Positions 7,058 to 15,298 are shown, counted from the first letter of the stretch. The stretch is 64,000 nucleotides of DNA from Virgibacillus_F flavescens (GCF_050574275.1 NZ_CP192260.1:3224001-3288000); one strand, 5' to 3'. Made by a program: numbers and translations. Notes: generated from the sequence alone by a model not told the origin.

Positions 7058-7885
7058 CTACCCATTCCTCCCCTTAACCCGCTTCAGCGTCGCAACAATA
7101 AGAAAGCTGACGATCACGAGTAACAGCCACGAACTCACCTTCCCCAGATGAACGAGACTCCATGCTTCGGTTTGGTACGGATATTTCCAGGCATTAAAAT
7201 ACGTCGCAATATTCTCGGCGACCCATATAAAAAATCCAATAAGCACAAACGAAAGCGCAAGCGGCATTCGGTACCTGGTACCACCAACCTTGTAGGAGAC
7301 CCAGGATTTCCAAAAGACGATAATTACGAGCGCGGATAGCCACCAGCGTATATCGATCCAGAAATGGTGGATGAAAAAATTTAAATAAATCGCTGCCGCA
7401 AGCGGGACCACTACCAGAAACGGCGGCCACTTAATCAGTTCTACGTCCATCCTTCTCCATGCCTGGCACAGATAACTCGCGACACTTGCGTACATGAATC
7501 CGCTGTACAACGGGACGCCAAGAATCTTGGAGTAACCTTCCCCGGGATACGACCACGAACCCATATGTACTTTGAAAAGTTCAAGCGCAAGACCAATCAA
7601 GTGGAACAAGGTGATCACCCTGACCTCGTCGCTTGTTTCAAGCCCAGTCCGAACCATCAGAACCTGCATCAGCAAGCAGATAATGAGCAGCCAGTCATAC
7701 CTCGGCAGGAAAGGAAGCGGCACAACCTCTGTTATGGCCAAAGAGGCAAAAATAACGACAGGAAACAAGCACGATAACGCCTGCTGCCAGCCAAAACGAA
7801 CGAGCTGATTCAGAGCACTCCTGTTTTGTGACTTCCTGTTTTCCCCCAGAACATAAACAGTCCGAGCGTCATTAATCTTCCTCAC
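7058..7885 (-). CDS. yoaT: DUF817 family integral membrane protein (YoaT-like)
   Basis: A 275-residue polytopic membrane protein with about seven to eight helices. The conserved segments LELFKVHMGSWSYP, GVPLYSGFMYASV and VAENIATYFNAWKYP identify DUF817, the family of Bacillus subtilis YoaT. Function unknown. The GTG start at 7885 overlaps the last 14 bases of xre-B, indicating translational coupling. It separates module B from module A in the operon, so it was probably carried by or inserted into the duplicated unit. Base composition is slightly richer in G+C than its neighbours. Confidence 0.85.
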   Translation of the reverse strand: MRKINDARTVYVLGENRKSQNRSALNQLVRFGWQQALSCLFPVVIFASLAITEVVPLPFLPRYDWLLIICLLMQVLMVRTGLETSDEVRVITLFHLIGLALELFKVHMGSWSYPGEGYSKILGVPLYSGFMYASVASYLCQAWRRMDVELIKWPPFLVVVPLAAAIYLNFFIHHFWIDIRWWLSALVIIVFWKSWVSYKVGGTRYRMPLALSFVLIGFFIWVAENIATYFNAWKYPYQTEAWSLVHLGKVSSWLLLVIVSFLIVATLKRVKGRNG

Positions 7886-8084
7886 CTCGGTATTCTAAAA
7901 GGTCTCCAGGCTGACATTCCAGCGCCTTGCAAATCGCCTCAAGCGTCGACAATCGAACCGCTTTTGCCTTCCCATTTTTCAAAATAGAAAGATTTGCCAT
8001 CGTAATTCCAACCCGCTCCGACAGTTCGGTTACACTCATTTTCCGTTTCGCCAGCATGACATCTATATTAATTATAATTGGCAT
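7872..8084 (-). CDS. Small Xre/Cro-type transcriptional regulator, module B
   Basis: A 70-residue HTH protein almost identical to modules A and C across the DNA-binding region (SVTELSERVGITMANLSILK). The recognition helix is unchanged, so all three regulators probably recognise the same site. Start ATG 8084 behind GAGGTGACGAAC. Its 3' end overlaps the yoaT-like gene. Confidence 0.88.
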   Translation of the reverse strand: MPIIINIDVMLAKRKMSVTELSERVGITMANLSILKNGKAKAVRLSTLEAICKALECQPGDLLEYRGEED

Positions 8085-8094
8085 GTTCGTCACC

Positions 8095-8577
8095 TCAGAC
8101 TGTAAGTTCATTTTCAGATTTTATTTCGATCGCGTTCGTTACCAGCTTCTGCAAAACAGCCGCAAAGACCGCAATCACGAATGAAGCAAAAATAATTACC
8201 ATTCCGATAACAATAATACCTGGCGCGTCATCTCGCTCCGCCATAAGATACAACAGTGGCATACCCAATACATACAAACCGCTGATGGCAACAGCACAGT
8301 ACTTAATGACCTTCAATGCACGTACCGATAATTCCGAGAAAGCCTCGTGCCTGTCAATATTGCCTAATAGCTTGAAAGCCTGATACAGCGCAATGTAAAA
8401 CGGTATCGCCGCACCATACATAACAAGTAAGACGAGATATTTCAGAAAAGCCATATCCGGATACAATTCCGCTGCGAAATTTCCGATCTCTGGAACCACA
8501 AATATGCACAAAGCAAGGATTGGGACTCCCATCAGAATGACCGCTATTTTTAAAAATAATGTTGATCCACGTTTCAT
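8095..8577 (-). CDS. DUF2975 membrane protein, module B
   Basis: A 160-residue four-helix membrane protein, closest to module A (same KRGSTLFLK start and C-terminal IKSENELTV). Starts at ATG 8577 behind GAGGTG and ends 10 bases before xre-B. The charged loop NIDRHEAFSELSVRALK lies between helices 2 and 3. The near identity of A and B points to recent duplication. Confidence 0.88.
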   Translation of the reverse strand: MKRGSTLFLKIAVILMGVPILALCIFVVPEIGNFAAELYPDMAFLKYLVLLVMYGAAIPFYIALYQAFKLLGNIDRHEAFSELSVRALKVIKYCAVAISGLYVLGMPLLYLMAERDDAPGIIVIGMVIIFASFVIAVFAAVLQKLVTNAIEIKSENELTV

Positions 8578-8612
8578 AACAAGCACCTCATTTAATTAGT
8601 AGTAATACGAAT

Positions 8613-8843
8613 CTATACAGATGAATCCTGATTCTCCATGTCCCTTTGAAATGCTAAAATATCTCCTGGCTGACATTCCAATGCCTTGCAAATCGCAACT
8701 AAGGTCGATAGCCGAACCGCTTTTGCCTTCCCATTTTTCAATATAGAAAGGTTAGCCATTGTGATTCCCACCCGCTCCGTAAGTTCGGTCACACTCATTT
8801 TTCTTTTCGCCAGCATCACGTCAATCGTTATAACCATCGCCAA
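8613..8843 (-). CDS. Small Xre/Cro-type transcriptional regulator, module C
   Basis: A 76-residue HTH protein with the same core as modules A and B (SVTELTERVGITMANLSILK) and a longer polar C-terminus ending MENQDSSV. By alignment with A and B the start is the TTG at 8843 following GAGGTGAAAAAT; an ATG two codons later is the alternative. It is the first regulator in the operon. Confidence 0.86.
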   Translation of the reverse strand: MAMVITIDVMLAKRKMSVTELTERVGITMANLSILKNGKAKAVRLSTLVAICKALECQPGDILAFQRDMENQDSSV

Positions 8844-8853
8844 ATTTTTCACC

Positions 8854-9333
8854 TCAGACCGTTAAATCTACTTCTGATTTTATATCGATAGCACGTTTTA
8901 GTAACTTTTGAAGAACAGCAGCAAAGACTGCAATCACAATAGAAGCAAAAATGACAACCATTCCAATTAAGACACCTGGTGCGTCGTCCACCTTGTTAAG
9001 AATATATAAAAATGGCAACTCCAAAACGTACAGAACAATGATAGTGACAGCACAATATTTAATTTTCTTCAGCGCCACTACAGCTAAATCCGAGAAAGAT
9101 TCGTTCTTATCGATATAGCTTAAAAGTTTGAATGTCTGATACAAAGCAACGAAAAACGGAATCATCGCAACGTACATTCCAATCAATAAGGGATATTGCA
9201 AATGATCCAGTTCCGGACGCTGCCAATATGGAGAATCAGGGTCAAATCTGGTCAGCCCAATTATACACACAGCAAGAGCCGGAACTCCCATTAGAAAAAT
9301 AACTGCCTTTAAAAAGAGCGTTTCCCTTTTCAA
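8854..9333 (-). CDS. DUF2975 membrane protein, module C
   Basis: A 159-residue four-helix membrane protein and the most divergent of the three DUF2975 copies, but it keeps the ALYQTFKLLSYIDKNESFS loop and the C-terminal AIDIKSEVDLTV. By alignment the start is TTG at 9333, behind GAGGTG. It is the promoter-proximal gene, with the palindrome and promoter lying 45-80 bases upstream. Likely the ancestral module from which A and B arose. Confidence 0.86.
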   Translation of the reverse strand: MKRETLFLKAVIFLMGVPALAVCIIGLTRFDPDSPYWQRPELDHLQYPLLIGMYVAMIPFFVALYQTFKLLSYIDKNESFSDLAVVALKKIKYCAVTIIVLYVLELPFLYILNKVDDAPGVLIGMVVIFASIVIAVFAAVLQKLLKRAIDIKSEVDLTV

Positions 9334-9376
9334 ATCAAACACCTCAATTCGTTATTGCTAAATTTGATTTTATCAG

Positions 9377-9403
9377 ATGTTTTATCGTTTTGCAATAAAA
9401 CAT
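9377..9403 (-). promoter_or_regulatory. Palindrome overlapping a sigma-A-type promoter for the DUF2975/Xre operon
   Basis: A perfect 9-bp inverted repeat, ATGTTTTAT-N9-ATAAAACAT. On the minus strand it spans TTGCAA (-35), and TAAAAT follows after a 17-base spacer (-10). It sits about 45 bases upstream of the first gene. A palindrome across the spacer is a natural site for dimeric Xre repressors, so autoregulation is a reasonable inference; no binding data. Confidence 0.6.
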
Positions 9404-9454
9404 TATTGTTAAATACTATATTTTTGTTGTTAAGGTTAAATTTAGACAAAATTA

Positions 9455-9483
9455 AAAGCATTCCTCCTTTAGAGAAATGCTTT
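9455..9483. terminator. Possible hairpin terminator
   Basis: AAAGCATT...AATGCTTT forms an 8-bp stem with a 13-base loop; T-rich sequence follows on both strands. It separates the operon promoter from the gene-poor stretch to its right. Confidence 0.45.
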
Positions 9484-9539
9484 GTTTATAAATTATTAAC
9501 GGAAAAATACCATCACTATTAGCTTGTAAATGATACTAA

Positions 9540-9716
9540 ATGAACGGGGAGAGCCACACGCGATTATCCGACCGTGTGTGCCTAGCAAGAAGTTGGTCAG
9601 AATGGAGATACCTATTCAATCTTGAAGGTATACCCTTAGAAATAGAAGGACTAAAATGCTTAGCTCATAGTTTAAAAAGATGTTCTAGAGAGTACCGAAT
9701 TATTAGAAAAGATTGA
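9540..9716 (+). other. Unrecognised 58-codon ORF in a gene-poor stretch, possible relic
   Basis: The 300 bases between the operon promoter and the gene at 9799 contain one open frame, from ATG 9540 to TGA 9716. It reads like part of a real protein (WSEWRYLFNLEGIPLEIEGL) but has no Shine-Dalgarno. A stem CACACG...CGTGTG lies at 9555-9578 inside it. I cannot assign it; it could be the 3' end of a lost gene. Confidence 0.3.
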
Positions 9717-9798
9717 CAATCATTTTTGCATAACGACTAGCAGTTATGGTACCATAATATTGAATTTAGAATTATTAAATTAATGGGAGGTGAAAGTA

Positions 9799-10065
9799 TT
9801 GGGGAAAATGTTGAAAAAAAATGTCGTGAGGGTTGTTGTAGGTTCGATTGCTTTAACCGCCTTAGTTATTGGTCTCGGTGTTAGTACATTTAGTGCATCA
9901 CCAGAATTAGAGCTGTCACCTAAAGAATTACAAAACGAGAATATGTCTGAGGAAGAAATGGAACGTATGGTGGAAAGAGACAAGAAAAGAGCTGAAAAAG
10001 AACTTGAAAGAATGAAAAAGGAAGCTCCTGAGAAATATGAACAAATAATGTCTCAAAACCATTAA
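9799..10065 (+). CDS. Small membrane-anchored or secreted protein with charged helical tail
   Basis: An 88-residue protein. One hydrophobic helix at about residues 8-28 (VVRVVVGSIALTALVIGLGV) is followed by about 55 residues rich in Glu, Lys and Met (EEEMERMVERDKKRAEKEL), predicted as a long charged helix or coiled coil. GGGAGGTG lies six bases before TTG 9799; ATG 9808 is an alternative. The topology suggests a single membrane anchor with an external helical domain. No family recognised. Confidence 0.6.
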   Translation: MGKMLKKNVVRVVVGSIALTALVIGLGVSTFSASPELELSPKELQNENMSEEEMERMVERDKKRAEKELERMKKEAPEKYEQIMSQNH

Positions 10066-10154
10066 TAATCCCATAGAAAAAAAGCCTGAAGCCTCCATAG
10101 CCATGTTTATAACCCCGTATTTCGTTATCATAAGTCACTAGAATATCTCCGAAT

Positions 10155-10292
10155 ATGTTGGGTACTATTGATAAACAAACGACCGACACCCGATTCCGGG
10201 ACATAGCTGAGTATGCAACGATGGCCATGCTTGTCCAAACGATGCCTGACCTAAAGAAGCAAGGTATCACCGTAACACCAGCCCAGAAATAA
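10155..10292 (+). pseudogene. Orphan 45-codon C-terminal-like fragment
   Basis: The stretch 10066-10398 has no complete gene. In it, ATG 10155 to TAA 10292 reads as coherent protein (TDTRFRDIAEYATMAMLVQ...) but lacks a ribosome binding site and is stopped immediately upstream. The local G+C is higher than the flanks. I read it as the tail of a deleted gene; family not recognised. Confidence 0.35.
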
Positions 10293-10398
10293 TAAGTATG
10301 AATACATTCCTTTTATTAGCTGTGAAAATTTTATAGACTCCTTTTACATTAATGATGTTCAACCGTTGCCTTTCATTTGAAGCTGAATATACGTTGTT

Positions 10399-10866
10399 TT
10401 AACCTTCACTCTCAAAAAACTGGTTCACACTTTCATCATCCATTAACAGTTCCTTGGTAACACTTTTCAACTCGTCTTCCCCTGCAAACTCCCTAAGATC
10501 TTTCCCATAAAAATCCTCTAACGCTGCTCTCGTTATTTTGTACTCCCTGTCTTCAAAATCAAACGCAGCCCATTCCGCATTCTCAATTAAAGCAAACAGG
10601 AACGAAGCATTGGAAATCGCCGTTTCTTTATAGTCCTTTTCTGTTATATCCGCACCCATACCTTCATATGTTGCCGTCATTCCATAAGGCTCCGTTCCAG
10701 TTTCAAGTTCAACTTCTTTGAATTCCTCACCGTGCTCTAATTGCTTTGATATAGAAATTACCGCACTATTATCACCGGTCACAGAACCCTCATACTCGTA
10801 TAAATCCTCATTCACCTTATCATCCGAACCGCTTCTACTTAGAAAAAATAACAGCGTTTCCCCCAA
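10399..10866 (-). CDS. DUF4825-like protein, apparently lacking its export signal
   Basis: A roughly 155-residue protein. The segment YEGSVTGDNSAVISISKQL and the C-terminal helix FYGKDLREFAGEDELKSVTKELL resemble DUF4825, a domain usually exported and attached to a membrane anchor. Here the N-terminus is only LLFFLSRSGSDDK, which looks like a degraded lipoprotein leader (LSGCGSDD in relatives). No good start exists: TTG 10866 has no Shine-Dalgarno, while GGGGGA precedes a CTG. Last gene of the thioesterase operon. It may be non-functional. Confidence 0.6.
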   Translation of the reverse strand: MGETLLFFLSRSGSDDKVNEDLYEYEGSVTGDNSAVISISKQLEHGEEFKEVELETGTEPYGMTATYEGMGADITEKDYKETAISNASFLFALIENAEWAAFDFEDREYKITRAALEDFYGKDLREFAGEDELKSVTKELLMDDESVNQFFESEG

Positions 10867-10874
10867 GGTAAATA

Positions 10875-11123
10875 TTATTTAAATATATCTTCACGTTTTA
10901 TCAGCGAGTTCACAACCAGATACACGCCAGCCACCGCTAATAATCCTGCCATCCATAACGGCAACGTTCCTATTTCTCTTAGCGCTGTACCAAAAATTCC
11001 ATACCTTCCATCCCAGCCTGTATCCCGTAATACTTGAGAATATACCGCTGCAGCAATCAAAGTAGATCCATATATAATGGCACTTATTAGTAGCATAACT
11101 AAACCGATATTGGGATTTCTCAT
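10875..11123 (-). CDS. Small two-helix membrane protein
   Basis: An 82-residue protein with helices at about 8-30 and 52-72 and a short external loop (GWDGRYGIFGTALREIG). Translation starts at ATG 11123 behind AGGAGGATGAGGG. It lies in the operon between two other small membrane proteins and the DUF4825-like gene (8-base gap). No recognised family. Confidence 0.7.
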   Translation of the reverse strand: MRNPNIGLVMLLISAIIYGSTLIAAAVYSQVLRDTGWDGRYGIFGTALREIGTLPLWMAGLLAVAGVYLVVNSLIKREDIFK

Positions 11124-11154
11124 TCCCTCATCCTCCTGATATTATTAATCCTAA

Positions 11155-11418
11155 CTATGGCATCATTAGTAAACTAACAACTACTAAAACAACCACGAAC
11201 CCTGTTCTAAATATAATTTTTTCTTTCTTGGTAACACCTATTTTATTATCTGCAAATCGAATGTAGCCTGCTAGGCACAAATATCCCATAAAAGTGATTG
11301 CGTAGCCAAACGAATCATCTAAAACAATTGAGTACCTCAGACCGCCTAAACCTACTAGCAGAAGCCCTGCATATCCTATTACCAGATAAAAGTATTTGTT
11401 CCTATTTTCATCGGTCAT
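11155..11418 (-). CDS. Small three-helix membrane protein
   Basis: An 87-residue protein with hydrophobic segments at about 10-28, 36-52 and 66-86. The start codon ATG 11418 follows 15 bases after the preceding gene in the operon. Function unknown; probably co-expressed with the other small membrane proteins here. Confidence 0.68.
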   Translation of the reverse strand: MTDENRNKYFYLVIGYAGLLLVGLGGLRYSIVLDDSFGYAITFMGYLCLAGYIRFADNKIGVTKKEKIIFRTGFVVVLVVVSLLMMP

Positions 11419-11433
11419 TTCAAAAACTCCAAT

Positions 11434-11601
11434 CTACTTCCTATCACTCTCTAAATCATTGACTCTCTTTTTCAGATCTGAAATTTCCTCTTTCAACTCA
11501 TTTTCAGGTTGTTTTACACGTTGAAATAATCCTTGCATAATAGCGATTGCTGCGATTACCACGACTAAAATACCTATTGCAAAAAATATAAATATCTCCA
11601 A
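11434..11601 (-). CDS. Short single-helix membrane protein with charged coiled-coil tail
   Basis: A 55-residue protein: helix at residues 3-24, then a heptad-like charged tail (ENELKEEISDLKKRVNDLE). The start is TTG 11601 because GGAGGTG lies five bases upstream; the longer frame would overlap the preceding gene. The layout is like small DUF4083-type proteins, but the match is not decisive. Confidence 0.65.
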   Translation of the reverse strand: MEIFIFFAIGILVVVIAAIAIMQGLFQRVKQPENELKEEISDLKKRVNDLESDRK

Positions 11602-11614
11602 TTTTACACCTCCA

Positions 11615-12163
11615 CTATTTATGCTTTTTCTTCCGATAGACAATCACCGCTACAACGAATCCAGCAATGATACTTATTGTTAAATACATGAATAGATGAC
11701 CTGTTCCATTTTTTTCCTCAAGAAATTCCTTGAAAAATTCCCTTCTCTCTTCGTTTTCATCCAGCACTTCCCCATTTTTCAGCTGAACTATGCCGTTAGG
11801 CCCACCAACTGGTGTGTCGTATCGTGTCTTTCCGCCCTTCTCCAGAAACAACAATAACTTCCCGCCATCCTGTTGAAATTCATCAATCAACGCTGTATCA
11901 TAACAATCCACACCTGCCGTTATCCGATCTGAAACATCTCCACGATATATTTTTTCAACATCGAACGGAATCCCACAAAAAGGCATGGTGCTTTCACTAG
12001 AAATCCGTTCAGCGGAAAAATCATATTTACCAACTACAATTACATCTGCTTGATCCACTACCTCTTGAGGTTCCATATCTACCCAAATCGTTGCTCGTAT
12101 GTGGTTCCATGAAAGGCTAACTAATAAAACAGTGACTAACAATGAAAATAAGTATTTTTTCAC
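11615..12163 (-). CDS. Exported protein with C-terminal membrane anchor
   Basis: A 182-residue protein with a signal peptide (residues 1-25), an extracytoplasmic domain of about 125 residues containing two cysteines (MPFCGIPF and AGVDCYD) and a C-terminal helix followed by RKKKHK, which gives a type I anchor. It carries no LPxTG motif. The GTG start overlaps the thioesterase stop by four bases, so the two are translationally coupled. Family not recognised. Confidence 0.72.
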   Translation of the reverse strand: MKKYLFSLLVTVLLVSLSWNHIRATIWVDMEPQEVVDQADVIVVGKYDFSAERISSESTMPFCGIPFDVEKIYRGDVSDRITAGVDCYDTALIDEFQQDGGKLLLFLEKGGKTRYDTPVGGPNGIVQLKNGEVLDENEERREFFKEFLEEKNGTGHLFMYLTISIIAGFVVAVIVYRKKKHK

Positions 12164-12609
12164 TCTTTCACCTCAATAAAATACTGATCCTTCCGATAAG
12201 CAACCGCGTCCATCGTTGCGATCAGATTTTCCTCATGAAAAATATCGATTCGATAAAATCCCGTACGGAAATTTCGTCTGATTTCAGTAGCACTGGCAAC
12301 GATTGTGTCTCCAGCTTTTGCCGCTGCGATAAACTGGATGGTGGTCGAGAGACCTACAGAAGTTTTTCCGTAAGCATTACAAGCGACCGAAAAGACATGG
12401 TCTGCCAGCGCATAGATAATAGCTCCGTGCACCGTTCCATGGGCATTTACCATATGACTTTGGACTTCGATTTTTGCTTCTGCTGATCCAGCTTCAAACC
12501 TTGTCAGCTCAATTCCAAGCCATTGCGCGTATGGATCCTTTTTTACTTGCTCGTAAATGGTATCGTAATGTTTTTCGTGAATATGTAATTCATTGACTTT
12601 CTGCTTCAC
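12160..12609 (-). CDS. PaaI-family hotdog-fold thioesterase
   Basis: A 149-residue hotdog-fold protein. The motif VNAHGTVHGAIIYALADHVFSVA is the hallmark of the PaaI/YbgC-like acyl-CoA thioesterases, which hydrolyse acyl- or aryl-CoA esters, usually as tetramers. I choose the GTG at 12609 with AAAGGTGG upstream; the longer frame starts within the terminator. It heads the six-gene operon running down to 10399. The acyl substrate is unknown, and no phenylacetate genes are present. Confidence 0.85.
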   Translation of the reverse strand: MKQKVNELHIHEKHYDTIYEQVKKDPYAQWLGIELTRFEAGSAEAKIEVQSHMVNAHGTVHGAIIYALADHVFSVACNAYGKTSVGLSTTIQFIAAAKAGDTIVASATEIRRNFRTGFYRIDIFHEENLIATMDAVAYRKDQYFIEVKE

Positions 12610-12637
12610 TGATTTCGCCACCTTTGATAAAAAAATA

Positions 12638-12676
12638 ACCACCCCATGTCGCATATCCTAGCGAGCAAAGGGTGGT
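12638..12676 (-). terminator. Rho-independent terminator downstream of pepC
   Basis: On the minus strand ACCACCC...GGGTGGT (7-bp stem, internal loop) is followed by TTATTTTTTT. It closes the pepC transcript 40 bases after its stop. Confidence 0.8.
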
Positions 12677-12713
12677 GTATGTTGTGTGCAAGTTCGACAG
12701 TACCCGCCTATTA

Positions 12714-14054
12714 TTATTTCATTAACGCTAATGAACCCATCGGATCCCAAGGCTTAAGCGTCTTTGGCTCCTGTTCCCATGCCTGCTTCAGTTCGTCTGA
12801 CAGGTATTTCTTATGAACGACAACTTGGTAGGTATAGGCATCCATCCATTCATCACTCATCACGAAGTAGCCTTTTTTACCGACTTTCTCGCCCCAGCTG
12901 TTTTCGACTTTCCATCTATTAGACTTGCCATCTAGCAGATTCACGCCAGTCAGCACCATCGCATGTGTCAGCAAGCCGTCATTATAATCAAGACGTTCTG
13001 ACTTTGACATATCCATTGAAAATCCGAACGCCTTGTCATAATCAAACAGCGAAGTGTCCATAATTCCGTCTTTTCGATTGGAGTCCTGACCAACGTCACA
13101 GCCAAACCAGACGCTCTCGTTATCCTTGATCTGTTTAGCCGCAAGTTCTTTCAGTGTATCCATCTCGACGTTCAGATACTTGATTGGTGTCCCGCCAACC
13201 ACATTGCCAAGATGCTGTACTGTATAAGTTTTCCCGTATGGCTTATCTTCCGTTGGCGCATTGATCACACTCACGTAATTATTGAGTTCAAGACCCACAT
13301 ATTTTGCATAAAAAGACTGCGGCGTCATACCTTCCTCACGGTGGAAAACTTTATCTTCGTCCCGGTATTCAAAATCGAACGTCTCTGGCGGCTCGCCTAA
13401 TGCGTAAGCTAACATGGTATACACTTCAGAAAGCATCCCCTGCTTAACTTCCTGCAAAGCAGCAGCATCTTTACCTTCTCCATGCAATGTACGAAGCGTA
13501 ATCGCATCTTTACGGAGTTTCGCGTTCAACAGGTTGTTTAGCTCACCGGATTTACTGCTGTGGAACGTTTCCGGCATCACTTGCTTTGGCACGACACCAT
13601 ACTTCTCGATCAGCGAAACAAGCATATCCCATTGCCCGCCATCTTGTTGCGGTGTAGTCAAAATCCAGGAAACCAATCGGCCGTCACGCGGCTCATCGGC
13701 AGTTTCCAGGATATTTTCATAAAAGTAATTGGCCTTCTCAAACTTATCCCAGAAATTCATATGGTTTTGCGAAAGCTCAAAGTCCTTCCATTTAAACAGA
13801 TCATTTACTTTGTGTGTGAACGTATTCAGCCCTGCGAACATCCAGCAGCGCCCGCTTTGCTCTTGATTCGTTACTTTTCCCGTTTGAATTTCTTCAGAAA
13901 AAACATGGTTCATCGCAACCGCGGAATCCCTGTTTTCAATTGATGCCTGTATCCCATTTTTCATTATTGCGTTCTTAATCACTTGATTTTGCGGATTCTC
14001 AACTATTTTATGAGAAAATTTATCTACCATACCCGCAGCAATTTCTTTTGTCAT
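12714..14054 (-). CDS. pepC: Aminopeptidase C (bleomycin hydrolase family, C1B)
   Basis: A full-length (446 residues) cytosolic cysteine aminopeptidase that removes N-terminal residues from peptides. The catalytic triad is visible: Cys70 in QSGRCWMFAG, His364 in LLTHAMVLTG and Asn385 in VENSWGEK. The C-terminus that reaches into the active site to give aminopeptidase specificity is present (GSLALMK). Start ATG 14054 has GAAGGAGAG upstream. It is monocistronic between a terminator and the divergently oriented aldolase gene. Confidence 0.96.
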   Translation of the reverse strand: MTKEIAAGMVDKFSHKIVENPQNQVIKNAIMKNGIQASIENRDSAVAMNHVFSEEIQTGKVTNQEQSGRCWMFAGLNTFTHKVNDLFKWKDFELSQNHMNFWDKFEKANYFYENILETADEPRDGRLVSWILTTPQQDGGQWDMLVSLIEKYGVVPKQVMPETFHSSKSGELNNLLNAKLRKDAITLRTLHGEGKDAAALQEVKQGMLSEVYTMLAYALGEPPETFDFEYRDEDKVFHREEGMTPQSFYAKYVGLELNNYVSVINAPTEDKPYGKTYTVQHLGNVVGGTPIKYLNVEMDTLKELAAKQIKDNESVWFGCDVGQDSNRKDGIMDTSLFDYDKAFGFSMDMSKSERLDYNDGLLTHAMVLTGVNLLDGKSNRWKVENSWGEKVGKKGYFVMSDEWMDAYTYQVVVHKKYLSDELKQAWEQEPKTLKPWDPMGSLALMK

Positions 14055-14244
14055 ATGTATCTCTCCTTCATTAACGGTATCTCCTTTATTGTATTCCTAA
14101 TTAATTGAAAACACAAAAATTTTTGTTTATAAAAGTGAAATTATCCTCAACCTAAATCCATGACCCACTATCCTATTAATGCTACAATATACTAAGGAGT
14201 TTAATCATTCTCTTATGTATCATTACTATTAAGGAGTGGATAGC

Positions 14245-15132
14245 ATGACAAATAACCAATTAGACACAATCAAGAACGGAAAAGGATTTATCGCAGCACT
14301 TGATCAAAGTGGTGGCAGCACACCAAAAGCATTAGAGCTTTATGGTGTTAAAGAAGATGCTTATTCAAGTGAAGAAGAAATGTACGACCTTGTTCATCAA
14401 ATGAGAACGCGTATTACGACTTCAGCAAGCTTTGACGCTGAATATATTTTGGGCGCTATTCTGTTTGAACAAACAATGGACAGCAAAATCGAAGGCCAAT
14501 ATACTGCAGATTATTTATGGGATAAGAAAGGCATTGTTCCATTCTTAAAAGTTGATAAAGGACTGGCAGATGAGGAAGACGGCGTTCAGGTAATGAAACC
14601 GAATCCTGGTCTTGATGCGTTATTAAAACGTGCGAATGAAAGACATATCTTCGGAACAAAAATGCGTTCTGTCATTAAAGAAGCAAACGCTGAAGGTATT
14701 AAAAAAGTTGTTGAACAGCAATTTGAAACAGGTAAACAAATTCTTGCAGCTGGCTTAGTTCCAATCATTGAGCCAGAAGTAGATATTCACAGTAAGGACA
14801 AAGAAAAGTCCGAAGCAATTTTAAAAGAAGAAATTCTTAAGCAGCTGGATGCATTGGACGAGAACCAAAACGTAATGTTAAAAGTTACGATTCCAACTGT
14901 AGATAACTTCTATAAAGAACTAATTGATCATCCAAAAGTAGTGAGAGTTGTTGCACTTTCTGGTGGATACCCACGCGAGGAAGCTATTGAAAAATTAGCA
15001 GCTAATCACGGTTTGATCGCGAGCTTCTCAAGAGCATTATCAGAAGGTCTTAATGCAAATCAATCTGACCATGAATTTAACGCTGTTATCGGAGAGTCTA
15101 TCAAAAAAATCTACGACGCTTCACTAACGTAA
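14245..15132 (+). CDS. fda: Class I fructose-bisphosphate aldolase
   Basis: Cleaves fructose 1,6-bisphosphate to dihydroxyacetone phosphate and glyceraldehyde 3-phosphate in glycolysis, and the reverse in gluconeogenesis. The Schiff-base lysine is Lys213 in NVMLKVTIPT; the N-terminal GFIAALDQSGGSTPKAL and the C-terminal FSRALSEGLN are characteristic of the Staphylococcus/Bacillus class I enzyme. At 295 residues it is full length. AAGGAG precedes ATG 14245. A strong terminator follows at 15151. Its 3' end is duplicated downstream of ridA. Confidence 0.95.
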   Translation: MTNNQLDTIKNGKGFIAALDQSGGSTPKALELYGVKEDAYSSEEEMYDLVHQMRTRITTSASFDAEYILGAILFEQTMDSKIEGQYTADYLWDKKGIVPFLKVDKGLADEEDGVQVMKPNPGLDALLKRANERHIFGTKMRSVIKEANAEGIKKVVEQQFETGKQILAAGLVPIIEPEVDIHSKDKEKSEAILKEEILKQLDALDENQNVMLKVTIPTVDNFYKELIDHPKVVRVVALSGGYPREEAIEKLAANHGLIASFSRALSEGLNANQSDHEFNAVIGESIKKIYDASLT

Positions 15133-15150
15133 GTTAAATAAAATCATCAG

Positions 15151-15185
15151 GCACTGCGTAGGGATTCCTACGCAGTGCTTTTTTT
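15151..15185 (+). terminator. Terminator after the aldolase gene
   Basis: GCACTGCGTAGG-GATT-CCTACGCAGTGC, a perfect 12-bp stem followed by seven T. Confidence 0.95.
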
Positions 15186-15298
15186 GTACCTATATGCTTA
15201 TGTAGTTGATATCAGTCTGCTTATAAATCGACTGAAAATTACTAAAAAAACATGTTAAACTAAAAAAAGACTTATTAGAAGGAAAGGAAGAACATAAG

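Noticed and set aside
9540..9600. Group II intron domain V-like sequence (GAGAGCC plus hairpin)
   Set aside because: The hairpin loop and the 3' strand do not follow the domain V pattern (no GNRA loop, no closing GGTTC); no reverse transcriptase nearby.
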